DNA from: Streptomyces marinisediminis
Lineage (GTDB): Bacteria; Actinomycetota; Actinomycetes; Streptomycetales; Streptomycetaceae
Assembly: GCF_026262575.1 (NCBI RefSeq)
Contig: NZ_JAPKFL010000029.1
Location: forward strand, 1 to 64,000
DNA length: 64,000 nt
Reading direction: 5' to 3'
In this document: positions 17,456 through 26,626 of the stretch, one piece after another
Layout: the number at the start of each line of letters is the position of its first letter
Numbering within the stretch: position 1 is the first letter of the stretch
Program-made: the position numbers and the translations under genes
Notes under the pieces: generated by a model
What the model saw: the letters and a program-made list of their open reading frames with translations, nothing else
What the model was told of the DNA's origin: nothing
Database searches by the model: none

Positions 17456-18753
17456 GGGGTGGCCTCCTGACCGGCCGCCGGCGCGGCACCGGCGGTCTGC
17501 GCGAGGGTGCGGGTGAACAGCTCGCCGAGCCGCTGCCCGGCCGCGTCGTCCAGCCGGGTGCGCGACCAGCGCAGCGCGAGCTGGAGCCGCCGGCTGACGG
17601 AGATCGTGGTCAGGGCCACGCCGCGGGGCATCCGCGCCGGGGCCGAGAACCAGGCGCGGGTGGCCCGGCCCGCGTCGCCGAAGTCCATCGGGTACGCCAG
17701 CCGCCCCAGGTTGGACAGCAGCGTCGTGGACGCCCACGGGGCCGCCGCGCCGCGCAGCGCCCGGGCGGCGGCCGCGCGGACGCCCACCGGCAGGACGGGG
17801 GCGGTCAGCAGGGCGCCGCTGCGGCCCAGTTGCGGCCGCGGCACGGCCTTGAGCGCGCGGGTGCGCAGTGCCGTGGCGCGCAGCAGCGCCTCGACCGCCT
17901 CCGGGTCGCCGTCCACGGCCGCGCCCGGGGTGCCGAAGGGCACTTCCACCAGCCGGGTGCCGTTGCCGATGGGCATCTCGGCGGTGCGCGGGCGGTCGTC
18001 GACGGGCATGGTCAGCCGGACGGGGCGGTCGGGCTCGCCGTGCTCGCGGTTCCAGCGGGCGGCCGTCAGGCAGGCGGCCACCAGCAACTGGTCGTTGACC
18101 GTGTACGGGGACCCGGGGGGCCGGGTGGGCAGCGGCAGGTCGGCCAGGTACATGCCGTTGCCCAGGCCGGGCGCGCCGCTGGTGTGCTCGGCGGCGATGC
18201 GCGCCGGGCGGGCCCACGGCGAGCCGGCCGGCGGCGGCGCACCGACCGGCGCGGCACCGCCGCCGCGCACTGGCACCGGGGCGGGCGCGTTGTCCCGGCC
18301 GCCGTACAGCTCGGCCGCGGTGGCGAGCACGCGCAGGCAGGCGGGGCCGTCCAGCGCGGTGTGGTGCACCGTCGCCACCAGCACGCAGCCCGCCCCCTCG
18401 GGGGCGTCGACCACCTCGATGCGCACCGGCGGCGCGGCCTCCAGCGGCGGCGCGTCGGTGAGCGCGCGGCGGCGCGCGTCGGCCAGGGTGCCGCCGGGGA
18501 AGCGGACCGGGTCGGTGTCCGGTTCGGCGGTCAGCTCCCAGGCGTAGCTCCGGTGCCACCAGCGCACCGGGGCCTGCCGCACGAGGATGCGCGGGTGCCG
18601 GGTGAACGCCTCCCGGACGGCGGTGCGCAGCCGGTCGGGGTCGAGTCGGCCCGGGAGGTGGATCTCGATGTGGACGGTGTCCGGCTCGTACTGCTCCAGG
18701 CAGTGCCGGGAGATCTCGTCCACGGTGGGGAAGGGGATGCGCCGCGTGGTCAT
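17452..18753 (-). CDS. Condensation/WS-DGAT-type acyltransferase
   Basis: The 433-residue product carries the catalytic HHxxxDG motif as VHHTALDGPACLRVLATAAE at about residue 130. A later stretch resembles the DFGWG region (MDFGDAGRATRAWFSAPARM). This fits the BAHD/condensation superfamily, which includes PapA acyltransferases and wax ester synthases. It is a free-standing protein with no carrier or adenylation domain, so acylation of a surface glycolipid or trehalose-type lipid is a reasonable guess. The ATG at 18753 follows GGGAGGCCCG and overlaps the AftD-like stop (ATGA). Confidence 0.75.
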   Translation of the reverse strand: MTTRRIPFPTVDEISRHCLEQYEPDTVHIEIHLPGRLDPDRLRTAVREAFTRHPRILVRQAPVRWWHRSYAWELTAEPDTDPVRFPGGTLADARRRALTDAPPLEAAPPVRIEVVDAPEGAGCVLVATVHHTALDGPACLRVLATAAELYGGRDNAPAPVPVRGGGAAPVGAPPPAGSPWARPARIAAEHTSGAPGLGNGMYLADLPLPTRPPGSPYTVNDQLLVAACLTAARWNREHGEPDRPVRLTMPVDDRPRTAEMPIGNGTRLVEVPFGTPGAAVDGDPEAVEALLRATALRTRALKAVPRPQLGRSGALLTAPVLPVGVRAAAARALRGAAAPWASTTLLSNLGRLAYPMDFGDAGRATRAWFSAPARMPRGVALTTISVSRRLQLALRWSRTRLDDAAGQRLGELFTRTLAQTAGAAPAAGQEATP

Positions 18754-21700
18754 CGGGCCTCCCGGGTGTCGCCGTGGCCCCGGACTGGTCCGCCGGGCGG
18801 AGGGCCGCCGGGGGCGGGTCCGGCCGGGGCCGGGCCGCCGGGCGGCGGCCCGGTGAGCGCGGGCGGGCCCAGGGTCGGGGCGGTGTCGTCGTGGACGGGG
18901 GCGGAGGTGGCCCCGGGCCGGTGGCGGCCCGGCTCGCGGCGCGCGGGCACCGTGACGACGGCGGCCGCCAGGGCCAGCAGGGCGAGCGCCTGCCCCTCGG
19001 GCCCGAAGGCACCGCGCTCCTGGGCGACGGCGGAGTCCGCGAACAGCACGGCCACCGCGCCGCCGAGCGCCATCGCCCCGACCGCCAGCGGCACCAGCAG
19101 GCCCGGACGCCACCAGGCGAGCAGCGCGACCGCCGGCACCACCAGCGCGTAGGGCCCGGCCACCAGCGCCAGGACGAGCGTCAGCGCCCCCGAGCCCAGC
19201 AGCCAGCCCGGAGCGGGCGGCGGCACGGCGCCCGCCCGCTCGTCGACGTCCCGGCGGCGGACGAGCGCCAGCGCGGCGAGCACCAGCACGCCCACCACCG
19301 CCGCGACCATGCCACCGGTGTACCAGGCGGCCGGGCGGTACTCCAGGGTGATCGTGCCGCCCGCGCCCTCGGGGACGAGGAAGCCCTGCTGCCACCCGTC
19401 CAGCCGCACCGGGCTGAGCTCCTCGCCGTCCAGCGTGGCCGCCCAGCCCTCGTTGGCCGCCAGGAAGGTGCGCAGGTAGGACGCCGGTCCCGCGGAGACC
19501 TCCACGGTGCGCTCGTCGCCGCTCCACTCCTGGGCGGACGCCGAGCGGGCGGGGGCACCGGTCGCGGTGTCGCCGCGGGTGAGGGAGACCCGGGTGAGCG
19601 CGAGCGGCCCCTCGTCGCCGGTGGTCAGGGTGTGCTCACCGGCGTCCAGCCGCAGACCGCCGTCGGTGGTGCCCTCGCCGCACAGCTCCACCGCGAGCGG
19701 GCGCCGCTCCGTCAGGTCGCGGACGGTGCCGGAGACGCTGGTGCGGTACTCCCGCCCGTCCACGGTGACGGCCGGGCCCCGGCCGCACTCCAGCGTGAGG
19801 GGGCGGTCCTCGGCGGGCGGGCCGACGCGGTGGGCCTCCAGACCGGGGACGTGGATCTCGTTGAGGCCGACCGGGAGCTGGAGGTCGCCGTCGGCCAGCG
19901 GGTGCGCGACCGTGAGCGGCGCCGTCTCCAGCACGGTGATGGTCAGCTCGTCGGTGGTCATCGCCTCGAACCGCGCCCAGCCGTTCTCGTCGACGGCCGT
20001 GGTGACCGCGCCGCCCGGGGAGGTGATCTCCACCTTCGTCGGACGGGCGGAGACGCCTCCGGCCGCGGAGAGGACGACGGCGTCCACCGGCCGGGCCCCG
20101 GGCCAGGAGACGGTGACGACCGGGTCGTCGCCCGCGATCCACGCCGTGGTCAGGTCGCCGTCCACCAGGTTGCGCGGGCTGAGCGAGTGCCCGGTGGGGC
20201 TGGTGGACGCGGCGGTCGCGGTGACGCGGTCGCCGCGACCGGGGGCGACCTCGTCCAGCAGCTCGTCGAACGCCTCGCCGGGCACCGGCAGGGCGCCGGC
20301 CCGGACGGCGTAGGTGCCGCCTTCGGTGAGGGAGAAGTGGCGGGCCATGCCCCGCTCGGCGCCGACCGGGTTCAGGCCCCCGGGGTCGGCGTCCCGGTGC
20401 AGGGAGACCGTCTCCGCCCGCGCGGGCTCGGCGTCGGTCGCGTCCTCGGGCAGCGACAGCATCCGGCTGACGTCCACGCCGGGCACGGAGATCTCCGCGA
20501 AGCCCGCGCCGGTCAGTCCCGGGCGGCGCTCCTCGGTCCGCAGGATCGTCAGCCTCAGCCACTGCGCCGCTCCGGCCGGTGCCCGCACGCGCTGCGGGCC
20601 GTCGCCGTCCCGGAGCACGGTGGTCTCGGCGCCCCGGTCCGTCTCGACCAGCACCTCGGTGGGGGTCGGGCGCAGGCCGTCGTCCGGGAGCGGGGTCAGC
20701 TCGATCGTCGCGGGGACGTCGGTCTTCTCGGTGAAGTCGATCCGCACCCACTGACCGGCGCTGTCGTCGGCGCTGCCCTCGGCCCAGCCCGTGCGCGGGT
20801 CGTTGTCGAAGGCGTGCACGGGGTCGAACTGCGGCAGGTGGAAGAGCCAGCTACCGCTGCTGGAGGCGGTCACGGACCTCGCGCCGCGGAAGGTGGCCAC
20901 CGTCTGGTGCGCCACGCCGTCCACCGGGAGGATCTGCTGGGGCTCCTCGCCCGGGTCCTGGAGGCTGTCCGGGTGGTTGCGGCCCTGCGCGGTGTAGGTG
21001 AAGGAGGTGTTGTGGTTGACCAGGCCGAACCGGGTGTCGGCGCGGCGCAGCCCGTCGGCGGTGACCTGGAGGTCCGGGGCGTCGACGCCGGGGTGCGCGT
21101 CACCGGTCAGCACCGCGGGACGGGCGCGGAAGTCCGGGTCCGCCGACAGCGGTAGCAGGGCCTCCGGGCCGCCGCTGACGCGGGCGGTCTCCGCGACGGC
21201 CTGCGCCTCGACCCGGCCGGGCCGCTCGGGCGCGTCCTCGCCCGCCGGCGCGTAGATCTCCACCGCCTGCTGGCGTGCGTAGAAGCCCTGGATCTCCACC
21301 GGGGTGTCGGGCGGGATGCGCCCGCCGGTGGTCAGCGGCCCGAAGCCCTCGACCTTCTCGTAGCCGGAGGACGCGAGCGTCCGCTTGACCATCTGCGGCG
21401 GCACGTAGCCGACCTGGTCCGGGTCGAGGTCGTTGCGGACGACGACGTAGTGCAGCCCCGCGCGGCTCAGGTAGTGCGCCAGCCCCGGCACCTCGCCGCC
21501 GCCCAGCAGCGCCTGCTCCACGGCGTCCAGCATGCGGCGTTCACCGGGCGGGCCGAAGGGCACGTAGTCGCGCTGCGCCCAGGGCGAGCGGGCCAGCACG
21601 TGCAGCGGCTGGTCGATGGGCGAGCCCCAGGTGTAGACGCCGTGCGCGGTGGCGGGCACCACCAGGGCGCGAGTGTGCGGGGAGTTGTCCTCCAGCCAGG

Positions 21701-23096
21701 CGGCGGTGTCCTTCCAGTGGTCGGGCAGCTCCTCGAACGCGCCCGGCTGGAGCACCGCGCCGGTCAGGTAGGGCAGGGCCAGGCCCGGCAGGACGAGCAG
21801 CGCCGCCAGCGCCGGCACCAGCCGCCCGGAACGCGTCCGGCCGGCCCCGCCCGGTACGCCGCCCGCGCCCGGCGCACCGGCGCGCTCGCGGTGGCGCGCG
21901 GCCAGGACGGCGGTCAGGTGGGCGAGGCCGAACGCGAGGGCGAGCGCCATGCCGGGCTGGAACTTGTAGATGTTGCGGAACGGCTTGAGCCAGCCGTCCA
22001 GCCAGCCCTGGAAGCCCTCGGCGAACGGCGCGCCGAGCGCGCCCCCGTACCCGGCGAGCATCACGAGCGTGACCGTGAGCAGGGTGAGCACCAGCCAGCG
22101 CCGCTCGGGCATGTCCCGCCGGGCGACGCCGCCGAGGCCGAGCGCGGCGGCCAGCGCGGACGCGGCGATGGCCAGCGCGCCGGTGGCCATCAGCCAGCCG
22201 GCCGGGAGCCAGGCCTCGCCGAAGTGGAGGTAGGCCACCCAGTTGCCCGCGCCGCGCAGCATCTCCAGCGCCGACATGGTGGAGGTGGTGGCCGTCGCCT
22301 GCTCGACGTAGGGCATGAAGTCCTCGCCGTAGACGCCGAGGAGCAGCAGCGGGACGACCCACCACAGCGTCGCCAGGACGACGCCCGGGGCCCACCACAG
22401 CAGCAGCGAGGTGCGCCGCCGCCCGGTGCGGGTGAGGACGTACAGGCCCACCGGCAGCAGCGCGGCCAGCGTGGAGGCCGCGTTGACGCCGCCCATGAAC
22501 GGGATGAGCAGCGCCGAGCGGGCCGCGGCGACGCGCGCGGTGGGGGCCGTGCCGTCGAGCCGGGGCACCAGGGGCAGCAGCACCCACGGCAGCAGCGCGC
22601 CGGGCAGCGCGCCGGCCGAGGTGGAGCCGACGATGATGGTGAACGTCGGCCACAGCGCGTACGCGGCCGAGCCCAGCAGCCGGGTGCGCGCGGTGCCGAC
22701 GCCGAAGCGCTCGGCCAGCCGCAGCGCGCCCCAGAAGGCGGTCGTCACCACCAGGGCCAGCCACAGCCGCTCGGCCAGCCACACCGGCACGCCGACGAGG
22801 TCGGCCAGGGCGTAGAACGGCAGCATCGGGAAGAGGTAGCCGACGTACTGGTCGGCGATGCCGCCGAAGCCGGAGCGGTCCGACCACAGGCTGCCGAGCT
22901 CGCCGAGGAACCTCAGCGGGTCCGTGGCGACGCCCAGCTTCGTCTCGAAGGTCATCGCGCCCGGCGCGGCCAGGACGAAGGCGACCAGGACCAGCACGTA
23001 GGCGCCCAGCAGCCAGCGGCGGCCGCGGGGCGGCTCCGCGGGCTGGGCACCTGGCCCCACCGGGTCCAGTGGGAGGGTGCGATCAGTGGTCGTCAT
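18750..23096 (-). CDS. AftD-like arabinofuranosyltransferase family (DUF3367) membrane protein
   Basis: The 1,448-residue product starts with about a dozen transmembrane helices (GT-C-like; LLGAYVLVLVAFVLAAPGAM from about residue 30). A very large extracellular region follows with discoidin-like F5/8-type blocks, for example SSGSWLFHLPQFDPVHAFDN and LVDGDLTTAWI. The C-terminus has further membrane helices and a Pro/Gly tail. This is the layout of mycobacterial AftD, which adds alpha-1,3-arabinofuranose to arabinogalactan and lipoarabinomannan. Streptomyces lack mycolyl-arabinogalactan, so the acceptor here is unknown. The ATG at 23096 overlaps the upstream methyltransferase by 14 bp. At over 4.3 kb it is the largest gene in the window. 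Confidence 0.88.
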   Translation of the reverse strand: MTTTDRTLPLDPVGPGAQPAEPPRGRRWLLGAYVLVLVAFVLAAPGAMTFETKLGVATDPLRFLGELGSLWSDRSGFGGIADQYVGYLFPMLPFYALADLVGVPVWLAERLWLALVVTTAFWGALRLAERFGVGTARTRLLGSAAYALWPTFTIIVGSTSAGALPGALLPWVLLPLVPRLDGTAPTARVAAARSALLIPFMGGVNAASTLAALLPVGLYVLTRTGRRRTSLLLWWAPGVVLATLWWVVPLLLLGVYGEDFMPYVEQATATTSTMSALEMLRGAGNWVAYLHFGEAWLPAGWLMATGALAIAASALAAALGLGGVARRDMPERRWLVLTLLTVTLVMLAGYGGALGAPFAEGFQGWLDGWLKPFRNIYKFQPGMALALAFGLAHLTAVLAARHRERAGAPGAGGVPGGAGRTRSGRLVPALAALLVLPGLALPYLTGAVLQPGAFEELPDHWKDTAAWLEDNSPHTRALVVPATAHGVYTWGSPIDQPLHVLARSPWAQRDYVPFGPPGERRMLDAVEQALLGGGEVPGLAHYLSRAGLHYVVVRNDLDPDQVGYVPPQMVKRTLASSGYEKVEGFGPLTTGGRIPPDTPVEIQGFYARQQAVEIYAPAGEDAPERPGRVEAQAVAETARVSGGPEALLPLSADPDFRARPAVLTGDAHPGVDAPDLQVTADGLRRADTRFGLVNHNTSFTYTAQGRNHPDSLQDPGEEPQQILPVDGVAHQTVATFRGARSVTASSSGSWLFHLPQFDPVHAFDNDPRTGWAEGSADDSAGQWVRIDFTEKTDVPATIELTPLPDDGLRPTPTEVLVETDRGAETTVLRDGDGPQRVRAPAGAAQWLRLTILRTEERRPGLTGAGFAEISVPGVDVSRMLSLPEDATDAEPARAETVSLHRDADPGGLNPVGAERGMARHFSLTEGGTYAVRAGALPVPGEAFDELLDEVAPGRGDRVTATAASTSPTGHSLSPRNLVDGDLTTAWIAGDDPVVTVSWPGARPVDAVVLSAAGGVSARPTKVEITSPGGAVTTAVDENGWARFEAMTTDELTITVLETAPLTVAHPLADGDLQLPVGLNEIHVPGLEAHRVGPPAEDRPLTLECGRGPAVTVDGREYRTSVSGTVRDLTERRPLAVELCGEGTTDGGLRLDAGEHTLTTGDEGPLALTRVSLTRGDTATGAPARSASAQEWSGDERTVEVSAGPASYLRTFLAANEGWAATLDGEELSPVRLDGWQQGFLVPEGAGGTITLEYRPAAWYTGGMVAAVVGVLVLAALALVRRRDVDERAGAVPPPAPGWLLGSGALTLVLALVAGPYALVVPAVALLAWWRPGLLVPLAVGAMALGGAVAVLFADSAVAQERGAFGPEGQALALLALAAAVVTVPARREPGRHRPGATSAPVHDDTAPTLGPPALTGPPPGGPAPAGPAPGGPPPGGPVRGHGDTREAR

Positions 23097-23829
23097 GGGG
23101 GCACCGCCGGAGGATGAGGAGGAGGTTCCAGGTGGCGATCTCGCGCAGGACCGGGACCCGGGTGATGGCATGGGCCCAGAAGGGCCAGTAACGCGACCGG
23201 GCCGCGACGATCTCGACGTCGTCGCGGGAGCGGACGTGGCGCAGGGTGGAGCCGACGTGCACGGCGAAGAGGTTGTCGCCCAGGGTGTGCTTGGCGGGGC
23301 GGCCGTGGCGGCGGGCGTAGCGGGCGCGGGCCCGCTCGTGGCCCAGGTAGTGCCAGGGCGCGGTCTCGTGGCCGCCCCAGGGGGAGTACCAGTTGGTGAA
23401 GGCGACGTAGAGCAGCCCGCCGGGCCGGGTGACGCGCACCAGCTCGCTGAGGAACGTCCGCGGGTCCGCCACGTGCTCCAGCACGTTGGAGGAGAAGGTG
23501 ACGTCGGCGACGGCGTCGGCCACCGGCAGCAGGTAGCCGTCGGCCAGGACCGCCCCGGGGGGCCGTTCTCCGCGCGCGAACAGCTCGCGCGGGTCGGGTT
23601 CGAGGAGGAGGGCCTGGGCGCCGCGACGCCGGAACTCCTCGCTGAAGTGGCCGCTGCCGCCGCCCACGTCGAGAACGGTTTGGCCGCGCAGCGGCACGTG
23701 GCGCTCGACCTGGTCGGCCGCGTCGCGCGCCAGGAGCCGGTAGCAGGTCTCGGGGTCGCGCTGTTCGCGCAGGAACGCCGTGAACAGGGCGGCCGACCGC
23801 CGCAGGGACGGGTCCTTCACCAGCGTCAC
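23083..23829 (-). CDS. Class I SAM-dependent methyltransferase
   Basis: The 248-residue product has TVLDVGGGSGHFSEEFRRRG at about residue 50, ADVTFSSNVLEHVADPRTFL, and VTRPGGLLYVAFTNWYSPWG. This is a methyltransferase_11-type fold often found in glycan clusters. The GTG at 23829 overlaps the stop of the upstream glycosyltransferase (GTGA), and the 3' end overlaps the AftD-like gene by 14 bp. It is probably translated with them and may modify a sugar of the same product. Confidence 0.87.
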   Translation of the reverse strand: MTLVKDPSLRRSAALFTAFLREQRDPETCYRLLARDAADQVERHVPLRGQTVLDVGGGSGHFSEEFRRRGAQALLLEPDPRELFARGERPPGAVLADGYLLPVADAVADVTFSSNVLEHVADPRTFLSELVRVTRPGGLLYVAFTNWYSPWGGHETAPWHYLGHERARARYARRHGRPAKHTLGDNLFAVHVGSTLRHVRSRDDVEIVAARSRYWPFWAHAITRVPVLREIATWNLLLILRRCPHDDH

Positions 23830-25049
23830 CTCGCGGCTCCGCCGGCCCGCCGCGCGGCGGCCGCGCGGTGGGGTGCCCACGCCTCGGCGGCCACCTCGCG
23901 GAAGGCGGCGACGGTGCGCGACCAGCCGAACTCGGCGGCCCGGGCCCGGGCCGCCTCGCCCATCGCGACGCGGCGCGCGGTGGACAGGCCCAGCGTGCAC
24001 CAGGCCGCGGCGAAGGAGCTCTCGCCGCGGGCCAGCACCCCGGTGGTGCCGTCGGCGACGGAGTCCCGCAGCCCGGGGATGTCGAAGCCGACGGCGGGCG
24101 TGCCGCGCGCGGCGGCCTCCATGACCACCAGGCCCCAGCCCTCCACCATCGAGGGGTGCAGCAGCAGCCACGCCGAGCACAGCAGCCGGTGCTTCTCCGC
24201 CTCCGGGACGTGCCCGGTGAAGGTGACGTCCGGCCCGGCCATGGCCTCCAGCCGGGCCCGCTCGGGACCGTCCCCGACGATGACCAGCCGGCCTCCGGTC
24301 ACCGGGCGGACCCGCTCCCACAGGCGCAGCAGCAGGTCGATGCGCTTGTACTCCACCAGGCGGCCGACGGCCAGGAACACCGGCTCGGGCGCGGTGGGCA
24401 GCGGCGTCCCGGCCTCCTCGACGCCGTTGTGCACGATGCGGATGCGCTCGCCCGCGACGCCGATGCCGCGCAGCGCCGCGGCGGTGGAGCCGGAGACGGC
24501 GACCATGAGGTTGTCCCGGTGGGTGCGGGCCAGCGCCCAGTGCTCCAGCCGCCGGCCCAGCCGCGCGGCCGGGGCCGGGTAGCGCACGCCCCACAGCTCG
24601 GTGTGCACGTGGTTGACGAAGCACAGGGTGGGGCCCCGGTGCCACAGCGGCGCCAGGTAGGGCATGCCGTTGCACACCTCGACCAGCAGGTCGGACGGGC
24701 CCACCTGCCGGGCCAGCGTGCGGGGGGCGCGCAGGAAGTGCGCGGTGTCGCCGCCGGCCGAGACCACCCGGTAGTCCCGCCGGGCGGCGGGTCCGCCGCA
24801 CACCAGGGTCACCTCGTGGCCGTGGGCGGTGAGCCCGGCGGCGATCCGGTCGATGAGCAGTTCGGAACCGCCCGCGGCCGGGTTGTCCAGGTCACGACGG
24901 GCGAGGAAGACGATGCGGCGCGGGTGGCGGTCCGCCGGGGCGGCGGGGGTGTCGGCCTGAGCGGTGGCGGCCGCCGGGGCCGCGGCGGCCGGCCGCCGCG
25001 AGGGGACGAAGGCGGCGGAGGAGGCCACCGAGGGCACCTGCTGGGGCAT
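23826..25049 (-). CDS. GT4-family glycosyltransferase
   Basis: The product of about 407 residues has a GT-B fold. The N-terminal acceptor domain starts RRIVFLARRDLDNPAAGGSE. The C-terminal donor domain contains IVHNGVEE, FLAVGRLVEYKRIDLLLRLW, VIVGDGPE and the GT4 EX7E region MVEGWGLVVMEAAARGTPAV. It should transfer a nucleotide-activated sugar to a lipid or glycan acceptor at the inner membrane face. I prefer the ATG at 25049, because GGAG lies 6 nt upstream inside the GTG-started longer frame (25061). It is the first gene of the overlapping operon. Confidence 0.88.
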   Translation of the reverse strand: MPQQVPSVASSAAFVPSRRPAAAAPAAATAQADTPAAPADRHPRRIVFLARRDLDNPAAGGSELLIDRIAAGLTAHGHEVTLVCGGPAARRDYRVVSAGGDTAHFLRAPRTLARQVGPSDLLVEVCNGMPYLAPLWHRGPTLCFVNHVHTELWGVRYPAPAARLGRRLEHWALARTHRDNLMVAVSGSTAAALRGIGVAGERIRIVHNGVEEAGTPLPTAPEPVFLAVGRLVEYKRIDLLLRLWERVRPVTGGRLVIVGDGPERARLEAMAGPDVTFTGHVPEAEKHRLLCSAWLLLHPSMVEGWGLVVMEAAARGTPAVGFDIPGLRDSVADGTTGVLARGESSFAAAWCTLGLSTARRVAMGEAARARAAEFGWSRTVAAFREVAAEAWAPHRAAAARRAGGAAR

Positions 25050-25394
25050 GGGGCGCTCCACTCGTGTGAGGGGTGCGGTGGTGGACAGTGGCGTGCGTGG
25101 CGGTGCGGGGGTGGTGTGGCGCGGATGCGGGGGTGGCGCGGTACGGGGTGGTGCGGGGTCGTGCGAACTGCGGGGCTACCGGGCGGGGTGGTGCGCGGGT
25201 AGGGCCGCGGGTGCGCGGCGGAGACCGAGAGCCGCGAGCCGGGGGCGGTGGCTGGCCGTCGGGATGCTCAGTTTTCGCCGCTGCGTCCGATCGGGCTACT
25301 CACCCGTATGACAATTTCGCCCCGAACTTACCGGCGGGTCCTGTCACCCCCGTCCGCACGCTCCCCCGCGGTCCCCGCGGCGCTGTGACCCGTG
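25050..25394. other. 345-bp gene-free stretch, strongly G/T-skewed on the plus strand
   Basis: No coding signal is convincing. Bases 25065-25205 are rich in GTG/GGT/GCG triplets on the plus strand, a low-complexity skew. The lower-GC block at about 25265-25330 (around CCCGTATGACAATTTCGCC) is the most promoter-like part and could drive the envelope operon, but no -10/-35 pair could be fixed. Confidence 0.5.
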
Positions 25395-26339
25395 TCACCG
25401 CGGGCCGGGGCGCCCGCGCACCACCAGGAAACCGCCGACGGCGGCGAGCACCGCGCCGGCGATCCCTGCGCCCAGGGGGGCCGTGGTGCCCACCAGCCGC
25501 AGTCGGCCGCTGTCCGCCGAGGCCAGCTCGACCTGGTTCTCGACCGTCTCGTCGGTGAAGGTGAGGGCGTCGCTGTGCAGCAGCGTGACGGCGTCCTCGT
25601 CGGCGCCGGGCGCCCGCAGCGTCACCCGCGGGCCGATGGTGGCCTTCAGGATGCGTCCGGTGGCCTCGTCGACGATCAGCTCGATGTTGTCGTTGGCGTA
25701 CCACTCCTCGGCCATGACCTGCGGGGCGCTGGAGCCCACGAGGGCGCCGGGCACCTGGCGGCTGCCCGTGCGGGTGGCGTCCACGCTGCCGGTGAACCGC
25801 AGGCCCTCGTAGCCGTCCACCTCGGCCCGCTCCTCGTACGTCAGCGGCACGGCGCCGCCCAGCGTGCTGTCCCACCAGCGGTAACCGCGCTCCTGGACGT
25901 CGAAGGGGAACTTCAGGTACGCGTCGCCGGAGAACCGGGTGGGCCCCTCGTCGCAGCAGTGCACCGGCCGGTTCGTCGCCCGGTCGGTCACCCAGCGCTC
26001 GGTGGTCCACTGGAACGACTTGCGCGGGTCCGCCAGCTTCAGCGTGTCCGGGTTGTCGATCGTCGTGGAGACCTCCCAGGCGGCGACGTCGTTCTCCGTG
26101 CTGACCTCGACGTTGCCCAGCACCCGGCGGGTGACGGTGAGCTTCTGGTCCTCCCGCACCCTGACCGACTCCTGGTCGAAGTAGGACCCCGTCCCGGTCA
26201 GGACCGTGGTCTGGTCCACGTCGATCGGGGTGCGCTTGGCGCGCGGCTCCACGTAGAACGCCAGCATCGGCGCGAGGACCAGCAGGAAGACGCCGAGGCC
26301 CAGCAGGGTCAACGACAACGGTGAGGCGGAACGGCGCAT
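25395..26339 (-). CDS. DUF3068 / PorA-family membrane-anchored protein
   Basis: The 314-residue product has an N-terminal membrane segment (LTLLGLGVFLLVLAPMLAFY), a large extracytoplasmic region with TIDNPDTLKLADP and HCCDEGPTRFSGDAYLKFPF, and a C-terminal hydrophobic helix ending in a basic tail. This is the DUF3068 (porin PorA family) architecture found in actinobacteria. Function in Streptomyces is not established. It lies upstream of the envelope operon on the same strand and may belong to the same surface programme. The adjacent cysteines C126-C127 (approximate) in the CCDEG motif could form a disulfide or metal site. Confidence 0.85.
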   Translation of the reverse strand: MRRSASPLSLTLLGLGVFLLVLAPMLAFYVEPRAKRTPIDVDQTTVLTGTGSYFDQESVRVREDQKLTVTRRVLGNVEVSTENDVAAWEVSTTIDNPDTLKLADPRKSFQWTTERWVTDRATNRPVHCCDEGPTRFSGDAYLKFPFDVQERGYRWWDSTLGGAVPLTYEERAEVDGYEGLRFTGSVDATRTGSRQVPGALVGSSAPQVMAEEWYANDNIELIVDEATGRILKATIGPRVTLRAPGADEDAVTLLHSDALTFTDETVENQVELASADSGRLRLVGTTAPLGAGIAGAVLAAVGGFLVVRGRPGPR

Positions 26340-26626
26340 GACGGTGCTCCCGTGAGAGATGGGTGGTGCGCGGTGGGCGTGCTGCGTGCGCTGCGAGGAG
26401 GTGCCGCGGAGGTGCGTGCGGTGCCGCGGGTCCGCGCGGGGCGGGGAGGGGTGGCATCCCGCCGCGCGGCGTGGTCGGCCCGCGTCCGCTCGTCGGCGGG
26501 CCCTCTGGGCCGGTGACGGTAAGCGAACACTTGACAGCGAGTCAATGCCTCCCCAGACTCGCAGAGCAACTGGTGTCGGGGGCGACGTCTGGTGCCTTAG
26601 CAGTCATGAGAGAGGTCCCCCGCGTC

